A stretch of 64,000 nucleotides of DNA from Betaproteobacteria bacterium HGW-Betaproteobacteria-1 (GTDB taxonomy: Bacteria > Pseudomonadota > Gammaproteobacteria > Burkholderiales > Methylophilaceae): positions 186,001 through 250,000 of the forward strand of contig PHCX01000006.1 in NCBI GenBank assembly GCA_002842435.1. Reading direction: 5' to 3'. The stretch's first letter is position 1. Each line of letters begins with the position of its first letter. Both the position numbers and the translations under genes were made by a program. This document shows positions 31,328 through 40,915 of the stretch, piece after piece. The notes beneath the pieces are model-generated. The model saw only the letters and a list, made by a program, of their open reading frames with translations. It did not search any database and was not told the origin of the DNA.

Positions 31328-32131
31328 ATGGCGATTACTATCAAGAACAACACCGATATTGAAAAAATGCGCGTAGCAGGCAAGCTGGCCTCGGAAGTGC
31401 TGGATTTTATCACTCCCCATGTCAAACCCGGCATCACCACGGGCGAACTCGACAAGCTCTGCCATGACTACATGGTCAATGTGCAGAAGACCATTCCGGC
31501 CCCGCTGAATTATGCGCCACCGGGCCATGCACCCTACCCCAAATCCATCTGCACTTCGGTCAACCACCAGATCTGTCACGGTGTGCCCGGCGAAAAAGTC
31601 CTGAAAAACGGCGATATCGTCAATCTCGACATTACTGTCATCAAGGATGGCTATCACGGCGATACCAGCCGCATGTTCTGTGTCGGCGAACCGTCTATCC
31701 AGGCCAGACGTCTGTGCGATATCACGTATGACTGCATGTGGCTTGGCATCTCCAAGGTCAAGCCGGGTGCCACGTTGGGCGACATCGGTCACGCAATACA
31801 GTCCTACGCTGAGAAAAACGGTTACAGCGTTGTGCGCGAGTTCTGCGGCCACGGCATCGGCAAGAAATTCCATGAAGATCCACAGGTATTGCACTATGGC
31901 AGGCCCGGTAGCGGGCTCAAGCTGCAGGCCGGCATGATCTTCACCATCGAGCCCATGATCAACGCCGGCAGACGCGATATCAAACAGCTGAATGACGGCT
32001 GGACTATCGTCACCAAGGATCATAGCCTGTCGGCACAGTGGGAGCATACGGTGCTGGTAACCGAAACCGGCTATGAAGTGTTGACCGTTTCTGCCGACGC
32101 ACCCGCACCGGCTGCCGTCATACAGGCATAA
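31328..32131 (+). CDS. map: Methionine aminopeptidase, type I
   Basis: Removes the N-terminal methionine. It is 267 residues. The metal ligands are visible: aspartates in NLDITVIKDGYHGDTSR near 97 and 108, histidine in FCGHGIGKKFHE near 171, and glutamates in TIEPMIN and QWEHTVL near 204 and 235. It starts divergently from rpsB and is followed 2 nt later by glnD. Confidence 0.97.
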   Translation: MAITIKNNTDIEKMRVAGKLASEVLDFITPHVKPGITTGELDKLCHDYMVNVQKTIPAPLNYAPPGHAPYPKSICTSVNHQICHGVPGEKVLKNGDIVNLDITVIKDGYHGDTSRMFCVGEPSIQARRLCDITYDCMWLGISKVKPGATLGDIGHAIQSYAEKNGYSVVREFCGHGIGKKFHEDPQVLHYGRPGSGLKLQAGMIFTIEPMINAGRRDIKQLNDGWTIVTKDHSLSAQWEHTVLVTETGYEVLTVSADAPAPAAVIQA

Positions 32132-32133
32132 GT

Positions 32134-34710
32134 TTGACTAAAGCCAGCCAGGAACCGGACACCTTCGCCAGAAGCTGGCGTCAACGTTTGCAAAGCGAGC
32201 AGGCGGCGCTCAAGGCCGAATTCGATGCGCATGCCAACACTTCGCGCCTGCTGAAGAAGCACAGCCGGCTGGTAGATGTCCTGCTACAGGACTTGTGGCT
32301 GGCAGCAAAAATCAGTCCGGAGGTCTGCCTGATTGCGGTCGGCGGCTATGGACGCGGCGAACTCTTCCCTCATTCCGATGTGGATCTGCTGATCCTGCTG
32401 CCGGAACAACCCAATGCTGATATCGACCGCTCGATTGAGTCACTGATTGGCCTGTTCTGGGATATCGGCCTGGCGGTCGGCCATAGCGTCAGGAATCTTC
32501 AGGAATGTGCGGAAGAAGCAGCCAAGGATGCTACCGTGCAGACCAATCTGCTGGAATCGCGCTATCTGATTGGTGACAAGGACCTCTATCGGCATTTTGA
32601 AAAGCTGCTTGCCAGCATCGTCAAGCCTGCCGAGTTCTATCAAGCCAAGATGTTGGAGCAGCAACAGCGCCATGCCCGTTTTAACGATACGGCATACAAT
32701 CTGGAGCCCAACATCAAGGAAAGCCCAGGCGGCCTGCGTGATTTGCAGAATGTGCTGTGGATCAGCCGCAGTCTGGGTCTTGGACATGATTGGGGGGCGC
32801 TGGTCAGGCACGGGCTGATCTCACAGCCCGAGGCGCGACAGATTCGTCGCCATGAGCGGCATCTGCAAATGCTGCGTATTCGTTTGCACTATCTGGCCAA
32901 TCGCCGCGAAGACAGGCTGATCTTTGATTTCCAGAATGATATGGCCAAGGCACTGGGCTTCAGTAATACTCCGCGACGACGCGCCAGTGAGCAGTTGATG
33001 TACGGTTTTTACAACAGCGCAAAATTCATCAGCCTGATGAATGACATCCTGTTACAGCTGCTTGAAGAGCGCATCAAGCCTGACGATATGGCGACGACGC
33101 CAATCAATGCGCGTTTTGAAGCGCGTCATGGGCAGCTTGAAATCAAGTCGACCAGCATCCTGCAACGTGAGCCATCGGCCATACTGGAGAGCTTCCTGCT
33201 GCTGGAACAGCATCAGGAGCTCAAGGGTATGAGCCCCAACCTGCTGCGCACCCTGCATCGCGTCAAAAGTCTGGTCAACCGGGAATTCCGGCTATCTGAC
33301 AAGAACAGGATGCTTTTCATCAAGATATTGCAGGAGCCTGTCGGCGTCACGCACGCGCTCAGACTGATGAACCGCTACGGCATTCTTGGCCGCTATATCC
33401 CGGGTTTTGGCCGCATTGTCGGCCAGATGCAGCATGACCTGTTCCACGTCTACACGGTCGATGAGCATATTCTGAACGTGCTGCGCAATCTGCGTCGCTT
33501 CGCGTTACCCCGTTTCAACCATGAATTCCCGCTCTGCAGCAGGCTATTTGTCGAGTTTGATGCTCCACAACTGCTTTACCTGGGCGCGCTGTTCCATGAT
33601 ATTGCCAAAGGTCGCGACGGTGACCATTCCACACTCGGCGCTGTCGATGCGAGAAGATTCTGCCGGCAGCATGGTCTACCGAAAGCTGATAGCGAACTGG
33701 TTGCATGGCTGGTTGAATCACACCTGACCATGTCCAGGGTTGCCCAGAAATCCGATCTTTCAGATCCCGCCGTGATCGAGCATTTTGCCAGGCTGATGGG
33801 TAACGAGCGTCGGCTGACAGCACTTTACCTGCTTACTGTTGCCGATATTCGCGGTACCAGCCCCAAGGTTTGGAATCAATGGAAAGCAAAACTGCTGGAG
33901 AACCTGTTCTTCGCTGCACAGCGTTTCCTGCGCGGCGACAGCACCGATGCCGAGATGGAGATCGGACAACGTCAGTTGCAGGCCAGGGAAAGGCTCAGCT
34001 ATTACGGCATCAATCCGGAAAGCTACAAGGACTTATGGGAGAATCTGGGAAAGCAATATTTTCTGCGTTATGAAGCACAGGAGATCGCATGGCACACACG
34101 CATGCTGATACCGCATGCGGATACCCCGGATGTTATCGTGCGTGCGCGTTTAAGCCCGGCAGGCGATGGCATTCAAACCATGATCTACACCAAAGGCAGG
34201 GATGACCTGTTTGCACACATCTGCTCATTTTTCGAACGAAGTGGTTACAACATTGCCGAGGCGCGCGTTTATACCACCTTGCATGGCTATGCGCTAAACA
34301 GTTTTATTATTCTGGATCATAATGATAAATCCATAAGTTATCGTGATTTGTTAAATTTCATTGAATATTCACTGACTGCAAAACTGCTTGATAAAACCGT
34401 CAGCGTAGCACCGGTGACTGGCCGGGTCAGTCGACAGGTCAAGCACATGCCGATTCCGGCGAACATCAGCATTCAGCCTGATGGCAACACCAGCAACCAC
34501 ACGATAGAAATTATTGCCAATGACCGACCTGGATTACTGTCCAAACTGGCAAACATTTTCCTCAGGCACGAGGTTCATCTGCATAATGCCAAGATCAATA
34601 CGCTGGGCAACCGTGCAGAAGATATATTTGTGGTTTCGGGTCGCGCAGGTAGCAAGCTTGGAGAGCACAGCCTGAAGAAACTGGAAGAGGAAGTGATGGG
34701 GGAACTGTAG
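32134..34710 (+). CDS. glnD: Bifunctional uridylyltransferase/uridylyl-removing enzyme (PII)
   Basis: Nitrogen sensor that uridylylates PII proteins at low glutamine and removes UMP at high glutamine. It is 858 residues, starting at a TTG at 32134, 2 nt after the map stop. The nucleotidyltransferase motif GGYGRGELFPHSDVD is at residues 70-84. The HD domain has LFHDIAKGRDGDHS near 487-498. Two ACT domains for glutamine binding lie in the last 190 residues. The map-glnD order is shared with enterobacteria. Confidence 0.97.
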   Translation: MTKASQEPDTFARSWRQRLQSEQAALKAEFDAHANTSRLLKKHSRLVDVLLQDLWLAAKISPEVCLIAVGGYGRGELFPHSDVDLLILLPEQPNADIDRSIESLIGLFWDIGLAVGHSVRNLQECAEEAAKDATVQTNLLESRYLIGDKDLYRHFEKLLASIVKPAEFYQAKMLEQQQRHARFNDTAYNLEPNIKESPGGLRDLQNVLWISRSLGLGHDWGALVRHGLISQPEARQIRRHERHLQMLRIRLHYLANRREDRLIFDFQNDMAKALGFSNTPRRRASEQLMYGFYNSAKFISLMNDILLQLLEERIKPDDMATTPINARFEARHGQLEIKSTSILQREPSAILESFLLLEQHQELKGMSPNLLRTLHRVKSLVNREFRLSDKNRMLFIKILQEPVGVTHALRLMNRYGILGRYIPGFGRIVGQMQHDLFHVYTVDEHILNVLRNLRRFALPRFNHEFPLCSRLFVEFDAPQLLYLGALFHDIAKGRDGDHSTLGAVDARRFCRQHGLPKADSELVAWLVESHLTMSRVAQKSDLSDPAVIEHFARLMGNERRLTALYLLTVADIRGTSPKVWNQWKAKLLENLFFAAQRFLRGDSTDAEMEIGQRQLQARERLSYYGINPESYKDLWENLGKQYFLRYEAQEIAWHTRMLIPHADTPDVIVRARLSPAGDGIQTMIYTKGRDDLFAHICSFFERSGYNIAEARVYTTLHGYALNSFIILDHNDKSISYRDLLNFIEYSLTAKLLDKTVSVAPVTGRVSRQVKHMPIPANISIQPDGNTSNHTIEIIANDRPGLLSKLANIFLRHEVHLHNAKINTLGNRAEDIFVVSGRAGSKLGEHSLKKLEEEVMGEL

Positions 34711-34768
34711 TACAGGAAAGCGGTTTTGAAATCAGAATGGTTCCTGATCTCTCAAAATCTTTATGCAC

Positions 34769-34798
34769 AAAAAACGCCGGTGTTAACCGGCGTTTTTT
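34769..34798. terminator. Bidirectional terminator between glnD and the HU gene
   Basis: A perfect 12-bp stem, AAAAAACGCCGG with its complement (34769-34780 and 34787-34798), has a 6-nt loop. T runs follow in both directions, so it can end the convergent glnD and HU transcripts. Confidence 0.9.
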
Positions 34799-34830
34799 AA
34801 TCCAACTAAATAAAGCCTCAAGGCTCGATC

Positions 34831-35103
34831 TTAGTTGAGTGCATCCTTCAGAGCCTTGCCAGCACGGAAGCCTGGAGCCTTGCGTGCAGCAATCTTCAAC
34901 TCTTGACCGGTTTGCGGGTTACGGCCGGTGCGAGCAGCACGGGCAGAAACAGTAAATGTACCAAAACCAATCAATGTAACAGTGTCGCCGCTCTTCAGCG
35001 CTGCTGTAACGCTATCAGTGAATGCATCAATCGCCTTACCTGCAGCTGCCTTGCTGATACCTGCTTCTTTGGCGACTTGTTCAATCAGTTCTGCTTTGTT
35101 CAT
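34831..35103 (-). CDS. hupB: DNA-binding protein HU (beta type)
   Basis: A 90-residue nucleoid protein. The family arm motif is in [20 protein letters not shown] near residues 60-79. The protein starts [21 protein letters not shown] subunits have a similar fold, but the arm and the N-terminus fit HU. It is transcribed alone and ends at the shared terminator. Confidence 0.93.
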   Translation of the reverse strand: MNKAELIEQVAKEAGISKAAAGKAIDAFTDSVTAALKSGDTVTLIGFGTFTVSARAARTGRNPQTGQELKIAARKAPGFRAGKALKDALN

Positions 35104-35220
35104 TTATAAACTTCCCTTGAGTTATTGTTCGGAATGCCTATCTTAACCTAGCCCGCAAGCCATTTCACCACTTATTTGCACAAAACTGACGAAAATTTGC
35201 ACTTCGTCTCAGAATGCTCC

Positions 35221-35991
35221 CTAGCGCAGGAACCTGCCACCACTTATATCAATCAGCGCGCCGTTGATATGCGACGACATGTCACTGGCCAGAAACAGCA
35301 CCGAACTCGCCACTTCTTCCGCCATGGTGTTACGCCCCAGCGGAGTTTGCTTGCGGTAGGCTTCCATCATTTCCTCAGTGGAATGGATCTCGTGGTGCTG
35401 GGTTTCCACCGTGCCCGGCATGATGGAATTGGTACGCACATGCGGCGCCAACTCTTTTGCCAGCGTGTGCGTAAAGACCATCAGCGCGCCCTTGCCGGCA
35501 GCATAGGCACCGGCACCGTTGGCACCGCCAGTCTGCACCGACAATGAAAGCAGATTGACGATACGGCCGCTGCCCGTGGCACGCAGATGCGGAATCGCGC
35601 GCCTTGTCACCAGAAAGGCACTGGTCGCATTGATATCGAGCGATTTGCGCCAGACTTCCAGCGGACATTCCTCGATCTTCGCACGCTGAACCAGGCCGCC
35701 GCTATTATTGACGACGATATCCAGCCGCCCTGCCGCCTTTACCAGGTCATCCACCACGCGATTGGCGTCCTCCTCCGTCGTCAGGTCGCCTTGCAACAGC
35801 ACGGCGTTGATATTCTCGGCCTTGAGGTCTGCAAGCAAGGCCTCAGCTGCTTCCTTGCTGCGATGATAATGCAGGCCGATAAAGGCACCGGCCCGGCCAA
35901 GCGCCAACACCGAAGCCTTACCTATGCCGACTGCGCCACCGGTGACCAGTGCCACCTTGCCGCTCAAATCCAGTGATTGTGCGGGGATCAT
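35221..35991 (-). CDS. SDR-family oxidoreductase
   Basis: A 256-residue classical short-chain dehydrogenase. I chose the ATG at 35991, which has a GAGGAG site 7 nt upstream; the frame opens six codons earlier at another ATG. TGGAVGIGKAS near 17 binds the nucleotide, NNSGG is near 94 and the catalytic YAAGKGALMVF near 163. The glycine-rich motif lacks basic residues that would show NADPH use. The substrate is unknown. It is divergent from the porin-like gene. Confidence 0.85.
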   Translation of the reverse strand: MIPAQSLDLSGKVALVTGGAVGIGKASVLALGRAGAFIGLHYHRSKEAAEALLADLKAENINAVLLQGDLTTEEDANRVVDDLVKAAGRLDIVVNNSGGLVQRAKIEECPLEVWRKSLDINATSAFLVTRRAIPHLRATGSGRIVNLLSLSVQTGGANGAGAYAAGKGALMVFTHTLAKELAPHVRTNSIMPGTVETQHHEIHSTEEMMEAYRKQTPLGRNTMAEEVASSVLFLASDMSSHINGALIDISGGRFLR

Positions 35992-36064
35992 AGTGTTCTC
36001 CTCATTCATGCGATTAGCGTTTCATTATTACATCAAGCTGAAGATGTGAGAACAAACCTTCAAC

Positions 36065-36156
36065 TTGTCAGCAAAAAACGTATACTCTGCGGCAAAAATG
36101 CCGCCATTGCTGAGCAATCAGGCGAATGAAAACAAGCATCAGCTTCGACGCTTGTT
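36065..36156. other. Intergenic hairpins between the SDR and porin genes
   Basis: Two perfect inverted repeats lie in this divergent spacer: GCGGCA-AAAA-TGCCGC (36089-36104), and AACAAGC with GCTTGTT (36131-36137 and 36150-36156). They may be operator or leader structures. I see no convincing promoter. Confidence 0.45.
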
Positions 36157-36199
36157 AAACTCATGAAATACCATTCATTGCGTTGAAAGCATCAAATCA

Positions 36200-37387
36200 T
36201 TGAAACCGTATCGCCCACATCAACAACTCCTCACCTACCTTTTTTTATATGCCATGCTTGGTGCTGCTTCATCAGCGCAGGCTGCGCTCTGGACCAGCGA
36301 GGATCAAAAACTGGAAATATTCGCCGATACCCGTCTGCGTTTTGAAAAGGATTTCGATTCCAGAAAGGAATCCGGCGAGAAACGTGACGATCGCGACCGA
36401 TTGCGCATGAGAGCCCGACTGGGGGCAAGATACGTGTTCGATGAGCACTTTCGCCTGCAGGTGCGGGCAAGAACCAACCCTGAAGGCGGCCAACAGAGCT
36501 CCAATATCACGATTGCCGATTTCAGCGGCAACGACCGCGATGATTTCCACATGGCGCTGGATCAGTGGTTCGTTGAAGGCAAGTCAAATGGCGTCAAGAC
36601 CTGGCTGGGGCGCAACAGTTTTCCGTTCTGGCAGCACAATGATGCCGAAGTCCTCTGGAACGATAATGTCACTATCGCCGGCGCCTATTTCCAGAGCGAA
36701 CTGCCGAACCTGTTTGATACCGCCGTCCAGGTGCGTGCCGGCCACTTTGCCCTGCCGGACGGCCACCGCGATTTCACCAACCAGCTGACAGCGGCACAGC
36801 TGGTATTCGATCAATCACTCGCTGCCAACTGGGTGCTGCGCTACAGCCTGGGTTATTTTTACATCAACGGTTCAGGCGAGGCTCGATATCTCAGCGATGG
36901 CAATGCCAATCGTGATTACAAGATCGGCGCCGCATCGATTCAAGTCGAGCATGCGCTTGATCTCGGCGCCTATCGCCTTGATTTTATTCGCTTCGGCGGC
37001 GACCTGATTCGCAACTTCGAGAGCTACTCCCGCAACGACAGCGATCCGGTCACCGCGCAATACCATGATGACAAAAGCGGATTCGCCGTCTCAACGACCG
37101 TGGGTGGCAAAGCCATCAGGCCGAATGGCGGCGGCAGATGGCATCTCAATTACATGTATGCCTATATCGAAAAATTGGCCATCAATGGCGCCTACGGCCA
37201 ATCCAACTGGGTGCGCTGGGGAGAAGGCGCACAAAGCGACGTCACCAATATGAAAGGCCACGAAATCGGTTTGCGCTACTGGTTCAGCAAGAACGTCGAC
37301 ATCAACAACCGCCTGTTCCTGGTAGATTCGATCACAACGGAACAGGATGGCAATCGCTTCCGCGTGGATTTGAACATTCGCTTCTAG
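36200..37387 (+). CDS. Putative outer-membrane porin
   Basis: A 395-residue exported beta-barrel. The start is a TTG at 36200, which gives a good signal peptide ending at SSAQAALW; the first in-frame ATG would leave a signal that is too short. Alternating aromatic and polar strands run throughout, and the last residue is phenylalanine (DLNIRF). The GRNSFPFWQHNDAEVLWNDN region near 134-153 resembles the putative porin family (PF16930 type). The transported solute is unknown. No transporter or operon partner is next to it. Confidence 0.75.
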   Translation: MKPYRPHQQLLTYLFLYAMLGAASSAQAALWTSEDQKLEIFADTRLRFEKDFDSRKESGEKRDDRDRLRMRARLGARYVFDEHFRLQVRARTNPEGGQQSSNITIADFSGNDRDDFHMALDQWFVEGKSNGVKTWLGRNSFPFWQHNDAEVLWNDNVTIAGAYFQSELPNLFDTAVQVRAGHFALPDGHRDFTNQLTAAQLVFDQSLAANWVLRYSLGYFYINGSGEARYLSDGNANRDYKIGAASIQVEHALDLGAYRLDFIRFGGDLIRNFESYSRNDSDPVTAQYHDDKSGFAVSTTVGGKAIRPNGGGRWHLNYMYAYIEKLAINGAYGQSNWVRWGEGAQSDVTNMKGHEIGLRYWFSKNVDINNRLFLVDSITTEQDGNRFRVDLNIRF

Positions 37388-37403
37388 CGAAGCATCACAA
37401 TAC

Positions 37404-38333
37404 TTAATTCATCGAGATCAGCATGGTGTCTGCATTTTGCTGCACCCGCAACTGGCTGAGCACACTCATGCCCAGCAACGGCATCTCGCCACCCTTGTTG
37501 AAGCTGACTTCCATCTGCTGGAATTGGAAACCGCCTATCGTCAGATTTTGTACGACAGCCTTGCATCCTTGCACCCGCCCTGCTGCCGTCATGAAATGCG
37601 CCGGTTTGCAATTCCTGTCCAGGCCGATTTCAGTCGCAAGACTGTACGGAATTGAGACGGAGGTAGCCCCCGTATCAATCAGAAAGGTGATCGGATTGCC
37701 CTCCACGCTGCCGACGACATGGAAATGTCCATCCATTTGGCGCGAAAGCTCAAGAATCTCGTTGCGGTTCGCGGCCTGCACCACGCCATGAGCGGCAAAT
37801 GAAAACATCACGGTATCGGCTGTGCTGCCGAACGACAGCAAATTCATGCTGGAGCGAGACTGCCGCTCAAGATGGATCTGGTCAGGATATGGCACCACAT
37901 ATCCGTCGCTGAAACCGCTGTCGAGGTTGCACCAGCGGCTGCCGGACAACACGGTAAAGCCGTAATCGCCAGCCGGCACCACGAGACTGGTTTTTTGCCC
38001 GGTCAACAGGTAGACGCCGCGATATTCCATTTCGCCGTCCGGGCTGGTCAATATCGCCAGAACCGGATAACGGTGTTGATTATCAACGTCGATTTGCGCC
38101 GCATGCTGGTTTTTCTTCACGCGCGGCGCTGCATCAATATCGAATGCCCTTGCACTTTGCGGTGGCCGTGCATCACAGGCTCCGCCTGCATCAGCCACCT
38201 CTGAACCATGCTCTGATTGCAAATCCGCTCCGTTAAAGCCGAACTTTGCCGGCAGATCGAATACATAAGCGGCATAGATCAGCCCGGCCCACAGGCCCGC
38301 CACCAAAATCCAGAAGATTCTTTCCGGTTTCAT
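37404..38333 (-). CDS. Membrane-anchored retropepsin-like aspartic protease
   Basis: A 309-residue protein. One membrane segment (about residues 7-23) precedes a region with paired cysteines and a beta-rich domain (about 85-160, with VPAGDYGFTVLSG). The C-terminal domain (about 200-305) is a single retropepsin unit: FLIDTGATSVSIPYSLA holds the catalytic Asp at 220. A single domain would have to dimerise, as in clan AA proteases of proteobacteria. It is the last gene of the pilus-like cluster, 8 nt after the lipoprotein gene. Confidence 0.8.
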   Translation of the reverse strand: MKPERIFWILVAGLWAGLIYAAYVFDLPAKFGFNGADLQSEHGSEVADAGGACDARPPQSARAFDIDAAPRVKKNQHAAQIDVDNQHRYPVLAILTSPDGEMEYRGVYLLTGQKTSLVVPAGDYGFTVLSGSRWCNLDSGFSDGYVVPYPDQIHLERQSRSSMNLLSFGSTADTVMFSFAAHGVVQAANRNEILELSRQMDGHFHVVGSVEGNPITFLIDTGATSVSIPYSLATEIGLDRNCKPAHFMTAAGRVQGCKAVVQNLTIGGFQFQQMEVSFNKGGEMPLLGMSVLSQLRVQQNADTMLISMN

Positions 38334-38340
38334 GCTTGTA

Positions 38341-39009
38341 CTACTTCAATGGATATTTTGGCCGGCAGCCCGTTGCCGAACGGCTTTTGCAAGGCTCAAA
38401 CAGATAGGCATCGGCTTTTTCGATGTAATAGGCATCGGTGTTGCGCATGACATATTGATTTTCACTGACGATGGAAGTCGTCAGCAGCAATTCGACGCCG
38501 GTAGGCTCCGTCACCTTGTAAAGGTCATAACCCGCAGCCGCTGCCAGCGTGCCGGCGGCAATGCCGGTTGTAGAAGCGTTGCGCAGCACCCAGAAACCGG
38601 CCACGCCACCGGTGGCGATACCCGGCTTGTAGCCGAAAACGCTGGGGTCGAAAGAAGCGCCGTGGCGGATTACTTGCGACTCATAGCTGATCTCGACCGC
38701 GCCTTCCTTCCTGTCGGAAACTGCCAGGCCGGCATTAACGAGGCCGGTAATCATGTAATTGCGGAATGCCCGGTCAAAATGCGTGTTCTTGTTATCTGTT
38801 ACAAAAAGCGGTCGATTCTTGATCTGCTCCTGACTACTGACCGCCAGTCTGGTTTGCTCAACCGCATCTGCGGCAATAAGGCCCCAATGTTGCACAGCGT
38901 TGAGCTTCATTTGCTGAGAACGCTCCTGCCACTTACCCACCGGCTGGTTGGAGCAGGCGCCGAGCAAGGCTGCCAGAATGGCAATCGAGGCAAATTTCAT
39001 GGACTTCAT
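38341..39009 (-). CDS. Putative lipoprotein in pilus cluster
   Basis: A 222-residue protein from the ATG at 39009, which has an AGGAAG ribosome-binding site. The lipobox LGAC puts the acylated cysteine at residue 19. The next residue is Ser, so outer-membrane sorting is expected. A Gly/Ala-rich hydrophobic segment (about 120-150, with TTGIAAGTLAAAAGYDLY) could be membrane-associated. I do not recognise the family. It follows the secretin gene by 44 nt, so a pilotin or assembly role is possible, but the length and the hydrophobic part are unlike known pilotins. Confidence 0.6.
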   Translation of the reverse strand: MKSMKFASIAILAALLGACSNQPVGKWQERSQQMKLNAVQHWGLIAADAVEQTRLAVSSQEQIKNRPLFVTDNKNTHFDRAFRNYMITGLVNAGLAVSDRKEGAVEISYESQVIRHGASFDPSVFGYKPGIATGGVAGFWVLRNASTTGIAAGTLAAAAGYDLYKVTEPTGVELLLTTSIVSENQYVMRNTDAYYIEKADAYLFEPCKSRSATGCRPKYPLK

Positions 39010-39053
39010 GCTGCTTCCTTTATTTAAAACGTTTCTACAATAACAATCATCAT

Positions 39054-40883
39054 CTACCACGCCTGGTCAGACACCTCATCCATGGTATCCGCCGTCACCA
39101 TTTCGCCGTCGCTCGGGTTCTTGATGATGCGCGGTGTAATGAGCAGGATCATCTCGCTCTTGGTGTTGGTTTCATCTTTTCTCTTGAACAACTCGCCCAG
39201 TAGCGGAATATCGCCCAGCAGCGGCACCTTTGTTTCGTTATAGGAGGACGAATTGCTGATCAGCCCACCGATAGCGACCGTCAGGCCATCCTTGGCCACA
39301 ACGATGCCTTCGATATTGGCCACCTTGACCGAATCGATATTGAAGGACTGTATCGTATTGCCGATGGTGATTGGCGGCAGGGAAATGGCGCCTGGCAGCA
39401 CGCTGGAAACATCTTGCTGAATGGAAAGCGTTACCGTGCCATCGGCATTAATCTTGGGCACGATATTTAGTGTATTGCCAATATCGCGTAGTTCGGTCTC
39501 ATAAGTCACCCGGCCCGGCGTAATCACAGTGCCAACCGAGCTGATCACCGGGTCAGTCGCGGTCACGCCGGTGACCAGAATGCGCTCCTCGCCGACAAAC
39601 ACGCGTGCCGGGCGATTGTTGGAAGCCAGCAGAATCGGCGAACTCAATGTATTGATCTGGTTGTTTTTCTGCAGCAGTTCCAGCCGTGCTGAAATCTGCG
39701 AATCGAGGAAGCTGTAAATGAAGGAGCCTGCCTGCGTCGGGATAGCTGCATTTCCCAAACCGAAATATTCCTTGCCGCTACCGGACAGATACTCGAAATT
39801 GAACAGCTGGTTGAAAGAGTCGCCTATGGTCAACTCCAGAATCTTCATCTCCAGCAGCACTTGTGTGGTCGGCCTGTCCATCTCCTTGACCAAGCGTTCG
39901 ATATCCCGCAGCACTGCGACATCGCTGGTACGCACAATGATCAGGTTGTGTTCACGGTTTACCGTCACATAAATCGGCTGCTCGGTTCGCGACACACCCT
40001 TCAGGTCATCCGAAGAAACCACTGTGCTGCCATCTGACGCAGTAATCGCTTTCTCGAGCTGAGCAATGCGCTCGGGCGTCAGATCTTCCGTGACCGCCAG
40101 TTCAGAAGCCTGAGTGCGTCCACCGGCTCCGCCTCTGCTGCTCCCACCGGCTGAACTCCGGTTATTGCTTCTACCGGTAGATCGCCGCAGCGAACTCTGT
40201 CCGCTCCTGGCTGAAGTACCGCCTGCACTGCCGGTATTAAAGTCATCTGCCTGCACGCCGAGCGACAGAATCACGCGTGAACCATAAAGGTCTTCAATAG
40301 CCTGCGCGACAATCACGGGATTGGGATGCAGCAGATTGAATATCTGCGTCACGTCATCGCGAAAGACGACGACATCATCCTGGAACTCCTTGGTTGTCAT
40401 TACACGATACGCCTTGGATATCTTGTCCTGTCTGTACCACAGGCCATTGCTGCGACTGATGGTGTCAATCGCCTCATGCACCGTCACATTGCGCAGATAA
40501 ATCGTCACATCCTTCTCGCCGGCCTCTTGCGTAGGCACGATGTTGATATCCGAAATCTCGGAGATCGTGCGCATGACGTCAATCAGTTTGGCCTTTTTGA
40601 ACTCCAGCTTCTGGATATGGAAATTCTGGCTGTCGCCCCGCTGGTTGACCCGTGGCTTGCGCGGAGTATTGACCACAGGCTCTGCCGTCGCCGATGGCGT
40701 TTCGGTCTGCTCCAGAGGCGTGATTACCGTCATTGCAGTCTTTTCAGCCGGCGCGGCCTCCTCGGCGGACAGTGTTGCGCTCTGGAGCAAGCCGGGCAAT
40801 ATCAGTGTGCAGGCCAGCAATGCGGGCATATAGCCTGCCTTGATGGGATGCAGGAAGTCGAATTTCATTTCATGTTGTTTCAT
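39054..40883 (-). CDS. Secretin, MshL/PulD-like
   Basis: Outer-membrane channel for a pilus or type II system, 609 residues. A signal peptide (to about 40) precedes N-domains (DVTIYLRNVTVHEAIDTIS near 125). An odd Ser/Arg/Gly linker spans 218-258, and the C-terminal secretin domain follows (VLLEMKILELTIGDSF, then VGEERILVTGV, then VAIGGLISNS and LITPRIIKNPSD). The closest recognised group is MshL of the MSHA pilus. No PilQ-type AMIN domain is visible. Confidence 0.88.
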   Translation of the reverse strand: MKQHEMKFDFLHPIKAGYMPALLACTLILPGLLQSATLSAEEAAPAEKTAMTVITPLEQTETPSATAEPVVNTPRKPRVNQRGDSQNFHIQKLEFKKAKLIDVMRTISEISDINIVPTQEAGEKDVTIYLRNVTVHEAIDTISRSNGLWYRQDKISKAYRVMTTKEFQDDVVVFRDDVTQIFNLLHPNPVIVAQAIEDLYGSRVILSLGVQADDFNTGSAGGTSARSGQSSLRRSTGRSNNRSSAGGSSRGGAGGRTQASELAVTEDLTPERIAQLEKAITASDGSTVVSSDDLKGVSRTEQPIYVTVNREHNLIIVRTSDVAVLRDIERLVKEMDRPTTQVLLEMKILELTIGDSFNQLFNFEYLSGSGKEYFGLGNAAIPTQAGSFIYSFLDSQISARLELLQKNNQINTLSSPILLASNNRPARVFVGEERILVTGVTATDPVISSVGTVITPGRVTYETELRDIGNTLNIVPKINADGTVTLSIQQDVSSVLPGAISLPPITIGNTIQSFNIDSVKVANIEGIVVAKDGLTVAIGGLISNSSSYNETKVPLLGDIPLLGELFKRKDETNTKSEMILLITPRIIKNPSDGEMVTADTMDEVSDQAW

Positions 40884-40915
40884 AGGGTGATTGCCGTTTC
40901 CAATTTGCTACTGAC

